The notes under the pieces: model-generated
What the model was told of the DNA's origin: nothing
The model's input: the letters and a program-made list of their open reading frames with translations, nothing else
The model's database searches: none
Assembly (NCBI GenBank): GCA_016191165.1
Contig: JACPPF010000119.1
Span: 1-43,031, forward strand
DNA: 43,031 bases
Direction: 5' to 3'
Origin: Planctomycetota bacterium
Lineage (GTDB): Bacteria; Planctomycetota; Planctomycetia; Gemmatales; Gemmataceae
Translations under genes and position numbers: made by a program
Part shown: positions 7,730-16,067 of the stretch, piece after piece
How positions within the stretch are numbered: the first letter of the stretch is position 1
Layout: every line of letters begins with the position of its first letter

Positions 7730-8551
7730 CTAACCCCGTAGCCCCGCGGCTTGCATCAGGCGATCCGTGGACGTGTAGGCCTCGCGCACCCACTCGGCGA
7801 TTTTGGCCGGCTCGGGCGAATACTCAAGTTCGATCGAGACCGTGCCGTTGATTCCGAGTGCCTTGATCTCGCGCAGGTAGGGTTCAAAATTCATGACGCC
7901 GCGGCCCGGCGGTAGATCGCCGTGGACCTTGCCGTCGCAATCGCTGATGTGGACGTGGATCGCCTTGCCCTTGAGCCGCCGCAACTCTTCCGGTTTGACG
8001 TGGGCCAGTTCCAGGTGCGATACGTCGATGTTGGCGCGTACGGCGGGGTGGTCCACCTCATCGATGAAACGCACCATGCTGTCCACGCTATTCAAAAGCG
8101 ACAGTTTGAACGGCTCCAGCTCCAGGGCAATCTGCACACCAAGGTCGGCGGCATATTTGCCCAACTCGCGCAGGTTTTTGACGGCGACCTCCCATTGCTC
8201 GCGCGGCGGGATTACCTGCTGTTCCCAGATGTATTCGCCCAGGACCAGAAGCAAGTTTTGCGCCTCGAATTCGTAGACGAGGTCGAGAAACGCCTTGGAG
8301 CGCGTCATATGAAAGCGCTGGACGCTCGGGTTGAAATCGACAAGCCCAATGGCGACACAGGCGACGCTGACGATTGGGAGCCCCGCCTTATCGCATTCGC
8401 GCTTGATGAGCTTGCGTTCCTTCACGTCGATGTCTAGCGGATCGGTGAAAATATCGATCGTGTCGAAGCCGATCTCCTTGGTCATGCGGATGCCGTAGGA
8501 GGTGTCACGGCCAGATTGGGCCCAGGCGGAATTGATGAGGCCAAGTTTCAT
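7730..8551 (-). CDS. Sugar phosphate isomerase/epimerase-like TIM-barrel protein
   Basis: The 273-residue protein belongs to the xylose-isomerase-like/AP-endonuclease-2 barrel family. Candidate metal ligands are conserved: Glu in IALELEP, Asp and His in ANIDVSHLE, His in HVHISDCDG, and Glu in VSIELEY. These enzymes isomerise or epimerise sugars, often in inositol or rare-sugar breakdown; the substrate cannot be read from the sequence. ATG at 8551 is chosen because GGAGG lies eight bases upstream and homology starts at MKLGLINSAWAQ; the open frame extends 29 codons further. It is divergent from dedA, with a hairpin repeat in between. A second barrel of the same superfamily is at 37670-38515. 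Confidence 0.85.
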   Translation of the reverse strand: MKLGLINSAWAQSGRDTSYGIRMTKEIGFDTIDIFTDPLDIDVKERKLIKRECDKAGLPIVSVACVAIGLVDFNPSVQRFHMTRSKAFLDLVYEFEAQNLLLVLGEYIWEQQVIPPREQWEVAVKNLRELGKYAADLGVQIALELEPFKLSLLNSVDSMVRFIDEVDHPAVRANIDVSHLELAHVKPEELRRLKGKAIHVHISDCDGKVHGDLPPGRGVMNFEPYLREIKALGINGTVSIELEYSPEPAKIAEWVREAYTSTDRLMQAAGLRG

Positions 8552-8644
8552 GGGGAAAATCCTCCGGCAAGTTCGTATTGTACCCAGGTTGGAGTCTGTT
8601 TTATGATCTGCCTGGGTGGGCGTGGAGTTGATGGCCATTCCGAT

Positions 8645-8673
8645 CCCCGGGAGTCGCTTCGCTCATCCCGGGG
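8645..8673. repeat. REP-like hairpin between divergent genes
   Basis: CCCCGGGA (8645-8652) and TCCCGGGG (8666-8673) form a perfect 8-bp stem around the 13-base loop GTCGCTTCGCTCA. It lies between the isomerase start and the dedA start, 15 nt before the dedA ATG. Confidence 0.65.
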
Positions 8674-8688
8674 CTTGAACGGAACGAC

Positions 8689-9498
8689 ATGCAGGAATTC
8701 ATTGAAAGCTGGGGCTACCTCGGCGTGTTCATCGGCATTCTGGCAACCGGATTGGGCTTTCCCATGCCCGAGGAGTTGCCAATTGTTCTGGGCGGCGCGC
8801 TGGCGACGCACAAGGAAAAAATCCAGTGGTGGCTGATGCTGCCGGTGTGTATTGTGGGCGTGATTATTGGCGATAGTTTTCTTTATTTTATCGGTCGTTT
8901 CTGGGGCGCCAGGCTGGTCGAGTTGCCGTTAATCCGCAAACGGCTGCTGACGCCCGAACGTTTGGCGAGCATCTCGGAGAATTTCAAAACTTATGGCGTG
9001 AAGATCCTGCTGTTTGCGCGTTTGACGCCTGGGATCCGGGCGCCGATTTTCCTGACGGCCGGGATCACGAAGTTGCCGATCACTTATTTCCTCGTTGCGG
9101 ACGGCATCTACGCGATTCCGGGTGTAACAATCTTGTTTTTCCTGGGCTACTGGTTCACCGACAGCATTATCGATCTGATCCAGTCCTCGGAATTGGCCAT
9201 GGTGAAACCGATCATCGTCCTGGTCGTGCTGGTTGGGGTCGGCGTTTATTTGGCGTATCGTGTTTATCGCAAGCCGGTGGTGACGGGCAATCCGAACGAG
9301 ATGCCGCCGATTGTTGGGCCAGTAACCGAAAGGCTCGATCAGGTCGCGGAGAGCATGGCCGACAAGGTGCTGCATCGCTCGCATCCGGACATGAAAGCCG
9401 ACGTCCCGCCGGCGCCAGCCCCGCCGGGGGAGAATAACGGCGAGCTGCAACCCAGGGCCGAGGAAAAAAAGCAAGAGCACGCCGATGGCCGCCAATGA
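8689..9498 (+). CDS. DedA family membrane protein
   Basis: The protein has the DedA/SNARE-associated fold: an N-terminal re-entrant segment (YLGVFIGILATGLGFPMPEE), membrane spans around LPVCIVGVIIGDSFLYFIG and YAIPGVTILFFLGYWF, and the conserved FARLTPGIRAP motif with its essential arginine. DedA proteins are implicated in flipping polyprenyl-phosphate or phospholipid carriers in the inner membrane. At 269 residues it is longer than the usual 200-220 because of a hydrophilic, Pro/Glu-rich cytosolic tail after residue about 205. Its end overlaps the ubiX start by 14 nt, so the two are translated from one message. Confidence 0.88.
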   Translation: MQEFIESWGYLGVFIGILATGLGFPMPEELPIVLGGALATHKEKIQWWLMLPVCIVGVIIGDSFLYFIGRFWGARLVELPLIRKRLLTPERLASISENFKTYGVKILLFARLTPGIRAPIFLTAGITKLPITYFLVADGIYAIPGVTILFFLGYWFTDSIIDLIQSSELAMVKPIIVLVVLVGVGVYLAYRVYRKPVVTGNPNEMPPIVGPVTERLDQVAESMADKVLHRSHPDMKADVPPAPAPPGENNGELQPRAEEKKQEHADGRQ

Positions 9499-10114
9499 CC
9501 TCGTGGTTGCGATGACCGGCGCCAGCGGGACGCCCTACGGCGTTCGCTTGCTGGAGGTGCTGATCCGCGCGGGCCGGGTAGTACACCTGGTCATCAGCCC
9601 CGCCGGCGCGCAGGTGATTCAGCAAGAGCTGGATCGCACGATCGATCTGGAACATTTTCTACTTTCGGACTTGCTGGGGCACAGCCCCCTCACCCCCGAC
9701 CCCTCTCCCGCGAAGGGGCGTGGGGAGGTTCTGTATCACGACCACCGCGACTTCATGGCCGGCATCGCTTCGGGTTCGTTCTTGACGGCGGGCATGGTGA
9801 TCTGCCCTTGCAGTTCCGGAACGGTGGCGGCAATCGCGCATGGGTTGTCGCAAAACCTGATTCACCGCGCCGCCGATGTCCATCTCAAGGAAAGGCGCAA
9901 GCTGATCCTGGTGCCGCGCGAGACGCCGGTGAGCGTCGTGCAGCTTCGCAATCTGACGACCTGCGCCGAAGTCGGCGCCGTGGTGTTGCCCGCGTCGCCT
10001 GGTTTCTACACGAAGCCGAAGAGTCTGGACGATGCGATCGACTTTATCGTGGGCCGCATCTGCGACCAGCTCGGCGTGGAACACGAGTTGCTCAGGCGCT
10101 GGGGTGAAAAATAA
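9485..10114 (+). CDS. ubiX: Flavin prenyltransferase UbiX
   Basis: UbiX attaches a dimethylallyl group to FMN to make the prenylated flavin used by UbiD-type decarboxylases. Family motifs are VAMTGASGTPYGVRLLE (FMN loop, residues 8-24), ASGSF, ICPCSSGTVAAIAHG, and the C-terminal VPRETP and LPASPGFY elements. The length of 209 residues includes about 15 extra residues (67-81, SPLTPDPSPAKGRGE) supplied by a repeat inserted in frame in a surface loop; the catalytic motifs are intact, so the enzyme is probably active. It overlaps dedA. No ubiD is seen in the window. Confidence 0.92.
   Translation: MAANDLVVAMTGASGTPYGVRLLEVLIRAGRVVHLVISPAGAQVIQQELDRTIDLEHFLLSDLLGHSPLTPDPSPAKGRGEVLYHDHRDFMAGIASGSFLTAGMVICPCSSGTVAAIAHGLSQNLIHRAADVHLKERRKLILVPRETPVSVVQLRNLTTCAEVGAVVLPASPGFYTKPKSLDDAIDFIVGRICDQLGVEHELLRRWGEK
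9684..9728 (-). repeat. REP-like element inserted in frame in ubiX
   Basis: CCCCCTCACCCCCGACCCC through GAAGGGGCGTGGGGAGG is the reverse-complement orientation of the element at 938-978. It adds 45 nt, a multiple of three, and so preserves the ubiX frame. Confidence 0.8.
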
Positions 10115-10126
10115 ACACGCGCAACC

Positions 10127-10148
10127 AGCCCGGAGCGCAAGCGACGGG
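10127..10148. repeat. Short repeat AGCCCGGAGCGCAAGCGACG
   Basis: This GC-rich 22-nt sequence lies just after ubiX in the 272-nt gap before ispG. Its form (CCCGGAGCGCAAGCGACGGG) resembles dispersed short repeats of planctomycete genomes; that comparison is from general knowledge and only one copy is seen here. Confidence 0.4.
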
Positions 10149-10301
10149 AAGCGCAACCCATGGCTTACGCTCTGGACTGGTTCAAAGGCCCCTGGAGCGA
10201 ATCATCAGCTCGGCTTGACGCCACCCCGCCCGAGAAACTACCATGTCATCCGTTAATCGTGCGATAGAATGACGGTACGGACCATGGCGATTCATCCCAA
10301 A

Positions 10302-10364
10302 CTTCGTTTAGCGCCCGCGTCGCACTTCCTGTTATAGCAGGCGCGGCGCGGGCGCTAAACGAAG
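10302..10364. repeat. Perfect 18-bp inverted repeat upstream of ispG
   Basis: CTTCGTTTAGCGCCCGCG (10302-10319) and CGCGGGCGCTAAACGAAG (10347-10364) are exact reverse complements around a 27-nt centre that contains a small CCTG/CAGG hairpin. It ends 22 nt before the ispG start and will be part of the ispG leader if the promoter lies upstream. Confidence 0.8.
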
Positions 10365-10386
10365 ACCGCGGCATCAAGGAGTTTTC

Positions 10387-11586
10387 GTGTACAAGCACAC
10401 TTTCAATCGTCACAAGACGCGCATCGTGCAGGTCGGCAACGTCGCCATCGGCGGCGATAATCCCGTCGTTGTCCAGTCGATGACCACGCCCGATACCAGC
10501 AACATCGCGGCGGTTCTTGCCGAAATCCACCGGCTCGAAGAAGCCGGCTGCGAGCTGGTGCGCGTCACCGTGCCCAAGCCCGAAGACGCGGCCGTCTTGA
10601 GCGAAATCAAAAAACGCATCAAGATTCCGCTCATCGTCGATATTCACTTCGATCACAAGATGGCCCTGGCCGCGCTCGACCATCCGATCGACAAGCTGCG
10701 CATCAACCCCGGCAACCTCGGCGGCATGGACCGCTTTCGCACCGTCCTGAAGAAGGCCAAGGACAAGGGCGTGCCCATGCGCATCGGCGTCAACGCGGGC
10801 AGTCTCGAACGCGAATTCGCCATGAAGTACGGCTACCCTTGCCCGCCGGCGATGGTTGATAGCGCGCTGCGTTACATCGAGATCGCTGAATCAGTCGGCT
10901 ACCGCGACATGATCGTGTCGCTCAAATCGAGCGATGTGCTCACCGCCGTCGAAGCGTATCGCATGTATGCCAAGCAAGCCAACTATCCGACGCACATCGG
11001 CATCACGGAAGCGGGCAAGGCGCCCTACGCCGTTACCAAATCCGCTTGCGGCCTGGCGCCGTTGCTATTGGACGGCATCGGCGACACCATCCGGATTTCG
11101 CTGCTGGGCGATCCGGTCCCCGAAATCGCGGCGGCGTTCGACATCCTCCAGGCAACGCAGCGGCGCGTGCGCAAGCCGGAGCTCATCGCCTGCCCGACCT
11201 GTGGCCGGCTCGAAATCGATCTCGAAAAGATCATTGCCGAGCTCGAAGATCGCCTGAAGGGCCGGACGACCGCGATCAAGATCAGCGTCCTGGGCTGCGT
11301 CGTCAACGGCCCGGGTGAGGCGCGCGAGGCCGACCTGGGCATCGCGGCAGGGGGCGGCAAAGGCATGATCTTCAAACGCGGCGAGAAACTCTACACCATC
11401 CCCGAAAGCGAAATGGTCGACGCCCTGATGAAGGAGATTGACCTCTGGGAAGAGGAGGAACGCGCCGCCGGGCGGTTGAAAACGGGAGCGCCAACGCTCA
11501 AGGTCGACTCACGCGAAGACGATCACCACGACGAAGGCGTCCAAGAGATCACCAACGGGCGGGTGGGTTTGCCGTTGTTGAAATGA
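10387..11586 (+). CDS. ispG: 4-hydroxy-3-methylbut-2-enyl-diphosphate synthase IspG (GcpE)
   Basis: IspG carries out the penultimate step of the MEP isoprenoid pathway, reducing methylerythritol cyclodiphosphate to HMBPP with a [4Fe-4S] cluster. The 399-residue protein has the N-terminal TIM-barrel part (VGNVAIGGDNPVVVQSMT, IPLIVDIHFDHK, LRINPGN) and the C-terminal cluster domain with cysteines at 269 and 272 (CPTCGR) and 304 (GCVVNGPGEA). The start is GTG at 10387 with AAGGAG (10376-10381) five bases upstream. It is the short two-domain bacterial form and has a hydrophilic C-terminal tail of about 40 residues. An 18-bp inverted repeat lies directly upstream. Confidence 0.96.
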   Translation: MYKHTFNRHKTRIVQVGNVAIGGDNPVVVQSMTTPDTSNIAAVLAEIHRLEEAGCELVRVTVPKPEDAAVLSEIKKRIKIPLIVDIHFDHKMALAALDHPIDKLRINPGNLGGMDRFRTVLKKAKDKGVPMRIGVNAGSLEREFAMKYGYPCPPAMVDSALRYIEIAESVGYRDMIVSLKSSDVLTAVEAYRMYAKQANYPTHIGITEAGKAPYAVTKSACGLAPLLLDGIGDTIRISLLGDPVPEIAAAFDILQATQRRVRKPELIACPTCGRLEIDLEKIIAELEDRLKGRTTAIKISVLGCVVNGPGEAREADLGIAAGGGKGMIFKRGEKLYTIPESEMVDALMKEIDLWEEEERAAGRLKTGAPTLKVDSREDDHHDEGVQEITNGRVGLPLLK

Positions 11587-11624
11587 GGTGGGCTACTCCC
11601 GCCCCGTTTTTTCGGCAAAACGCG

Positions 11625-12098
11625 TCACTTTTGCGATTTGGCAGCCTTTTTCGCCCTGAGCAATTCGATCTCAATTTCCAGGGCGTACTCGCGCCATTCG
11701 GGTTCGGCTTGTTGTTGCTGGATCGGCCGCATTGCCACCTTAGCGTGAAGTGCCTGGGCTATTCGCACCCATGGCGCCAAGAATTCGATTTTTTCTTTCG
11801 GGCTACGGTGAAGCTCCAGCCCCACCCGGATGAGACGGCGTGAAAAAGGGATAAAATAGGCGGTGTCAGCGCCCGAACGATACAATTTGGCAGTATAGGC
11901 CAAAAGGGTGTTGTATCGGGTGATCTGTAGTTTTCTGATATCATCATCCCCAGGAGCCGGGTTTAAGGGTTTGGAAAGGATCGCAGGAAACTTTGGTTTC
12001 TGCATTGGTTCCGATTGCGTTTTTGCAATACCGGTACTGAGGTGGAGACAAACCGCACCGACAAGGACTACCGTTGTCAGCCAGTGTTTCTTGGCCAT
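11625..12098 (-). CDS. Secreted protein of unknown function
   Basis: I do not recognise this 157-residue product. It starts MAKKHWLTTVVLVGAVCLHLSTGIAK, a typical signal peptide, followed by a Pro-rich linker and a mostly helical, charged region (about 50-157) ending in a Lys/Ala tail. An AGGTGAGG-like ribosome-binding site precedes the ATG. It converges on ispG with a 38-nt gap. Nothing in the neighbourhood suggests its role. Confidence 0.6.
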   Translation of the reverse strand: MAKKHWLTTVVLVGAVCLHLSTGIAKTQSEPMQKPKFPAILSKPLNPAPGDDDIRKLQITRYNTLLAYTAKLYRSGADTAYFIPFSRRLIRVGLELHRSPKEKIEFLAPWVRIAQALHAKVAMRPIQQQQAEPEWREYALEIEIELLRAKKAAKSQK

Positions 12099-12281
12099 GG
12101 GGATGCCTCACCTTTTTTTTCAATTGAAATCCGCCGGGATTCACGCGTTGTCAAGACGTGATTTGTAAGCGAATGTGTGCTCTTTTTCGCCTACGCTTTA
12201 GACGCGGAAGCGTCAAATTCGACCGACGGCAGTATTCGTTGCAACCTTCGATGGCTAAAAAAATCAAACGCAAAAAAGTTT

Positions 12282-12872
12282 CTAAGTTAGAGGTGGCCCG
12301 AGCCATTCAATCGAGCATTGGTCGAGGATAATTGATCCATTTGTTAGAGGGTGTGCGGTGAGTTCCAGCGAATTTGCCTGCGATGTATCGATGTCGAAAG
12401 AGCCCAAACCCATCATCTTGTTGCAATTCGTTTTGTTGGATGTGCCCGGACGATCAACCCACTCCACCAACGCGTCGCACCACGAATCCGTTCCACCCGC
12501 GCTTCGAATTGTTATGTATGCGAGGAAATGCCATTCGATGGTGATGGTGCCGTTGACGTACACCTGTGGATTCGGTGGCCACGGTTGGGCCGGATTCGCT
12601 AGGCTGTCTGCGATGGGATTTGCCAAGGTCGCGGGATTGCCATTGTTGAAATACAATCGGAAACGTCCACTCCCGTCCGAAGTGCTCTCATTTTCATACC
12701 TGCCCCAGGGATGAATTCGGATGATGTCCCCGGCGGCCAGGGTAAGTGCAGCAAATTGCAGGCTTCCCTTGTAGTCGGTGTCCCCTGTTCCCGAGCTCAA
12801 CAACCTTTTTTCGGCGCCAGTGCTCGCCGTTACCGAACTTAAACGGACATATCTCATTGGAATGTCGGCCAT
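12282..12872 (-). CDS. Unrecognised beta-rich protein
   Basis: The 196-residue product has no signal peptide or membrane helix and is rich in Gly, Ser, Thr, Asn and aromatic residues in short alternating strands (SLQFAALTLAAGDIIRIHPW, FRLYFNNGNPATL, VYVNGTITIEWHFLAYITI). The composition suggests an all-beta domain such as a jelly-roll or a viral/tail-type structural protein, but this is only impression. AAGGAG lies eight bases before the ATG, and a strong promoter candidate is at 12965-12992. The region is less GC-rich than its neighbours, which may indicate transfer. Confidence 0.6.
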   Translation of the reverse strand: MADIPMRYVRLSSVTASTGAEKRLLSSGTGDTDYKGSLQFAALTLAAGDIIRIHPWGRYENESTSDGSGRFRLYFNNGNPATLANPIADSLANPAQPWPPNPQVYVNGTITIEWHFLAYITIRSAGGTDSWCDALVEWVDRPGTSNKTNCNKMMGLGSFDIDTSQANSLELTAHPLTNGSIILDQCSIEWLGPPLT

Positions 12873-12964
12873 CGCGCTGCTCCTTCAAAAGGAAGAGTTG
12901 GATTTCTCCACGACCGTTTTTCGATTGGTATTTGAGTAGGTGCGTTAAAATAAATAGAATTGTT

Positions 12965-12992
12965 ATAATACACCTGCCCACCGTTTTGTCAA
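12965..12992 (-). promoter_or_regulatory. Sigma-70-type promoter candidate
   Basis: On the minus strand TTGACA (12992-12987) is followed after 16 bases by TATTAT (12970-12965), about 93 nt before the ATG of the 12282-12872 gene. The -35 hexamer is perfect and the -10 has one mismatch. The same AT-rich patch also contains TATAAT on the plus strand (12964-12969), which could serve the DUF4058 gene at 13091, but its -35 is poor. Confidence 0.5.
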
Positions 12993-13090
12993 TCATTATT
13001 TAGGGCAGATTTGGGAGCAATGGCTTTCGGGCCAATGACGCGTAGCAAAGAAAAAGCGTCGGGCCAGAAAACAGATGCGAAAGGTGGACC

Positions 13091-13897
13091 ATGAAATCGC
13101 CATTTCCGGGGATGGACCCGTTTATCGAAGCGTGCGGGCTGTGGGGCGACCTTCACACCCACCTGATCGAAAAAATCTACGAACGCCTCGCGGACGCCGT
13201 GCCCGCGCATTACCTGGTGCGCACGGGAGAACGAAACTACGTGGCTCTCGAAGAGCAAGGCGGAGACAAAAGGGGATCGTTCATTCCCGACGTGAATGTC
13301 ACATCCCACCGTGTCGAAACCGCCACCGATGAAAACGTCGCCGTCGCGGAGCCCACAACGCAAGAACCGTACTCGATCCGTGCGTTCATCGACGAGGAGT
13401 TGCGCGAACCCTTCGTCGAGATCCTGGATGCGGACAACGGCAATCGTTTGGTGACGTGCATCGAGGTTCTGTCGCCTTCCAACAAGAAATCAAGCTCAGC
13501 CGGTTGGGACCTTTATCAACGAAAGAGGCAGGGCTTATTGTTGACGGGATCAGCCAATCTAATTGAGATCGATTTACTGCGAAACGGGCGACGGATGCCC
13601 ATGGCTGATCCGTGGCGTCCCAGTCCCTATCGCCTCGTGGTGGCCCGCAAAGGCAGCGCGCCGCATTGCAAGGCCTGGTCGGCTTGTTCGTTGAAGCCTT
13701 TGCCCTCGATCCCCGTACCGCTCCTCAGGCCGGATCCTGATGTCCCGCTTGATTTACAACCAATGATCGACGCGATTTATTCACGGTCGAAATATGATCG
13801 CAGCATCGATTATGAGCGGCCGATCTCGCCGCCTCTCAGTCCTGAAGAAACGTTGTGGCTCGACCAACGCCTGTCGTCGCGTCCGGCGCCGGCATGA
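13091..13897 (+). CDS. DUF4058 family protein
   Basis: The 268-residue protein begins MKSPFPGMDPFIEA, the signature of DUF4058, and contains FVEILDADN...VTCIEVLSPSNK, where the spaced Glu residues and Lys resemble a PD-(D/E)XK nuclease-like core. DUF4058 is common in cyanobacteria and planctomycetes, and its function is unknown. A hydrophobic core, DPWRPSPYRLVV, and a C-terminal YERPISPPLSPEE motif also fit the family. It stands alone; the AT-rich 218-nt gap upstream probably holds its promoter. Two Uma2 genes with a similar presumed fold are also in the window. Confidence 0.85.
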   Translation: MKSPFPGMDPFIEACGLWGDLHTHLIEKIYERLADAVPAHYLVRTGERNYVALEEQGGDKRGSFIPDVNVTSHRVETATDENVAVAEPTTQEPYSIRAFIDEELREPFVEILDADNGNRLVTCIEVLSPSNKKSSSAGWDLYQRKRQGLLLTGSANLIEIDLLRNGRRMPMADPWRPSPYRLVVARKGSAPHCKAWSACSLKPLPSIPVPLLRPDPDVPLDLQPMIDAIYSRSKYDRSIDYERPISPPLSPEETLWLDQRLSSRPAPA

Positions 13898-14039
13898 CGC
13901 CGCGTGCCTGTTCAAATGCATCTCCCATTGCATTCGCCGTTCATTTCCTCAAGAATAAACTTACCTGTCAAGCGCCCGTCGATTAAACTGACATTCGGCA
14001 AGTCGGCCTTTTGAAAGTCGTGCATCAGGGAACCCCATC

Positions 14040-16040
14040 ATGCCGATCCGGGTGAAATGCGAGAATTGCAAGAAAACGCTCAGCGTGAAGGAACACCTGG
14101 CCGGCAAGAAGATCAAATGCCCGGTCTGCCAGCATGTCGTCACGATTCCCATGGCCTCGCCCACGAAGGAAGCTCCGGCATCAAAAGCGCCGGCCGCCGG
14201 CGCGCCGCCGAAAAAGCCCGTGCCAACCGCGAAACCCGCGCCGACCGGGCCCGTCGTCAAGGCGAAACCGACCGAGGAAAAGCCCGCGAGCAATGGCGAG
14301 CAGATTCCCCCGCAACCGAAAAGCAACGGAACGCCAGAAATTCCGGCACAGCCCGACGTGGCGCCGCCTGAAAACGCCGAGGAGGAGGCCCTGTCCGTCT
14401 GGGCCGACGAACCGCCCCCGCCGGAGGAGACCGAGGCGCCCAAGCACATCGAGTTCAAATGCCAGTGGTGCGACGAGCAGGTGAAACTTCCGATCGAACT
14501 GGCCGGCAAGCAGGCGCAATGCCCGAATGAGGAATGCCGGCGCATCGTCAAGGTTCCGCTGCCCAAGGCCCCGGAGAAAAAAGACTGGAAGAAGATGGAC
14601 AAGAAGGGCCCCGTCCTGGCCAAGATCAATCAGCCCGAACAGCTCGAAAACGCCTGGGGCACCGAGGAAGCGACCAAGGCCAAGCAAGCATCGCTGGTTC
14701 AGGCCGGCGTCATCGAACTGCCCACGAAAACCCGACGACGCGACATATTCGACTGGATCGGCCTGGGCTTCCGCGCGTTCCTTCTCCTCGGCGGCGTCGC
14801 CATCGTCGGCGCCGGCGGATATTTTCTTTTCTCCGCCAAACAGCAACAAAACGAAATCAAGGAGGCCGAGCAACTCGTCAAGGGCGCCAACGTCAAGATC
14901 AAGAGCCCGCCGCTCCTGGTTGCCGAGGCCCATCGCACGATCGGGTTGCTCTACCTGAATTCCGCGGCCAAGAACCCGGCCTTCCACGCCACCAACTATT
15001 TCAACGGCGCCTCGGGGGCGAAGTTCACGGCATCAAAACAGAACCCGGCCATCAACGAACAGTTGTTCCTGATCGACGTGGCACTTTCGCAAGTCGAACT
15101 GGGCGGCACCGAGGCGGAATCGCTCGGCGGCGCCAGGATCGAGTGGTCCAAACTCCCCGATATCCTTGAAGCCACGTTGAGCAAGATCGAAACGCCCGAG
15201 GCTCAGGTCCTCGCATTGCGCGAAATCGGATCGCGCCTGTTTGCCAAGCGGCAACCGGAACTTGCGATCGGTCTGACCAGCAAGTTCGGCGTCGCAGCTG
15301 GAAAGGGCGCCAGGCCGCAGGCCTATCGCCAGCAGATTGCCATGATCCTCGCGCGTGGCGAAGCGGAATCGATCAAGCGCCTTCAGAAAACTGAACCAGC
15401 AACGGACTTAAAAAGCGTCAACCGTCGCGTGGGCTATGCCGAAGGCCACGCGCGCATGGGCGAGATCGCGGAAGCGTCCAAATTCATCGATGCGCCAGGC
15501 CAGGCGAAGGATCGCCTCGACGCAAGTCTCGGCGTCGCCGCGGTTTTGCTGCTCGACGAAAAGAACAAGGACCACGCGAGCCAGTTCATCCAGAAGGCTA
15601 TGACCATCGCCAGCGACCCCGGCACGAACCCGACCGACTGGCAGCTGCTGCACCTGGTCAAGCTGGTTGCACGGACCGAATTGGTGGACAAGGCCAAGGA
15701 CGTTGCCAGGCGGCTTAAACATCCCGCCTTCCAGCTTCGCGCGGAGTACGAGATTTTTCTGGCCGTCTGTGCCAGGGCCACGGGCCCCGTGCAAGCCGAT
15801 GCACTCGTGGATATCGAGAACGCCGACAAGGCGCCTGCCGGCAAGGCAGCCCCGAACGCCGGCACCACGCTCGGTTTGGCCTGGACCGCGCTGGCCAAGC
15901 ACAACGCCCGTCATGGCTACAGTCGCAGCGATAATCGGAAAATGTTCAATGATCGCATCGCAACCGTTCACCTGCCCCTCGATGCCGACACGTTGCGCGC
16001 CATGGTGGACATCGGCACGCTCCAGGGCGGCATGAAGTAG
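14040..16040 (+). CDS. Double zinc-ribbon, membrane-anchored protein of unknown function
   Basis: The 666-residue protein has two treble-clef-like zinc ribbons: Cys7/10 with Cys27/30 (CENC...CPVC) and Cys141/144 with Cys161/166 (CQWC...CPNEEC). A Pro/Ala/Lys-rich linker separates them, and one transmembrane helix follows at about 245-266 (LLLGGVAIVGAGGYFLF). The remaining 400 residues are helical and alanine-rich, with the look of TPR-like or solenoid repeats (for example VLALREIGSRLFAKRQPELA, RRVGYAEGHARMGEIAEASK). The zinc ribbons would face the cytosol and the repeats the periplasm. The planctomycetal zinc-ribbon family is recognisable but has no assigned function. pyrB starts 27 nt downstream and may be co-transcribed. 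Confidence 0.75.
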   Translation: MPIRVKCENCKKTLSVKEHLAGKKIKCPVCQHVVTIPMASPTKEAPASKAPAAGAPPKKPVPTAKPAPTGPVVKAKPTEEKPASNGEQIPPQPKSNGTPEIPAQPDVAPPENAEEEALSVWADEPPPPEETEAPKHIEFKCQWCDEQVKLPIELAGKQAQCPNEECRRIVKVPLPKAPEKKDWKKMDKKGPVLAKINQPEQLENAWGTEEATKAKQASLVQAGVIELPTKTRRRDIFDWIGLGFRAFLLLGGVAIVGAGGYFLFSAKQQQNEIKEAEQLVKGANVKIKSPPLLVAEAHRTIGLLYLNSAAKNPAFHATNYFNGASGAKFTASKQNPAINEQLFLIDVALSQVELGGTEAESLGGARIEWSKLPDILEATLSKIETPEAQVLALREIGSRLFAKRQPELAIGLTSKFGVAAGKGARPQAYRQQIAMILARGEAESIKRLQKTEPATDLKSVNRRVGYAEGHARMGEIAEASKFIDAPGQAKDRLDASLGVAAVLLLDEKNKDHASQFIQKAMTIASDPGTNPTDWQLLHLVKLVARTELVDKAKDVARRLKHPAFQLRAEYEIFLAVCARATGPVQADALVDIENADKAPAGKAAPNAGTTLGLAWTALAKHNARHGYSRSDNRKMFNDRIATVHLPLDADTLRAMVDIGTLQGGMK

Positions 16041-16067
16041 AAACGCGAACCCGCAAGAGGAGGAAAT

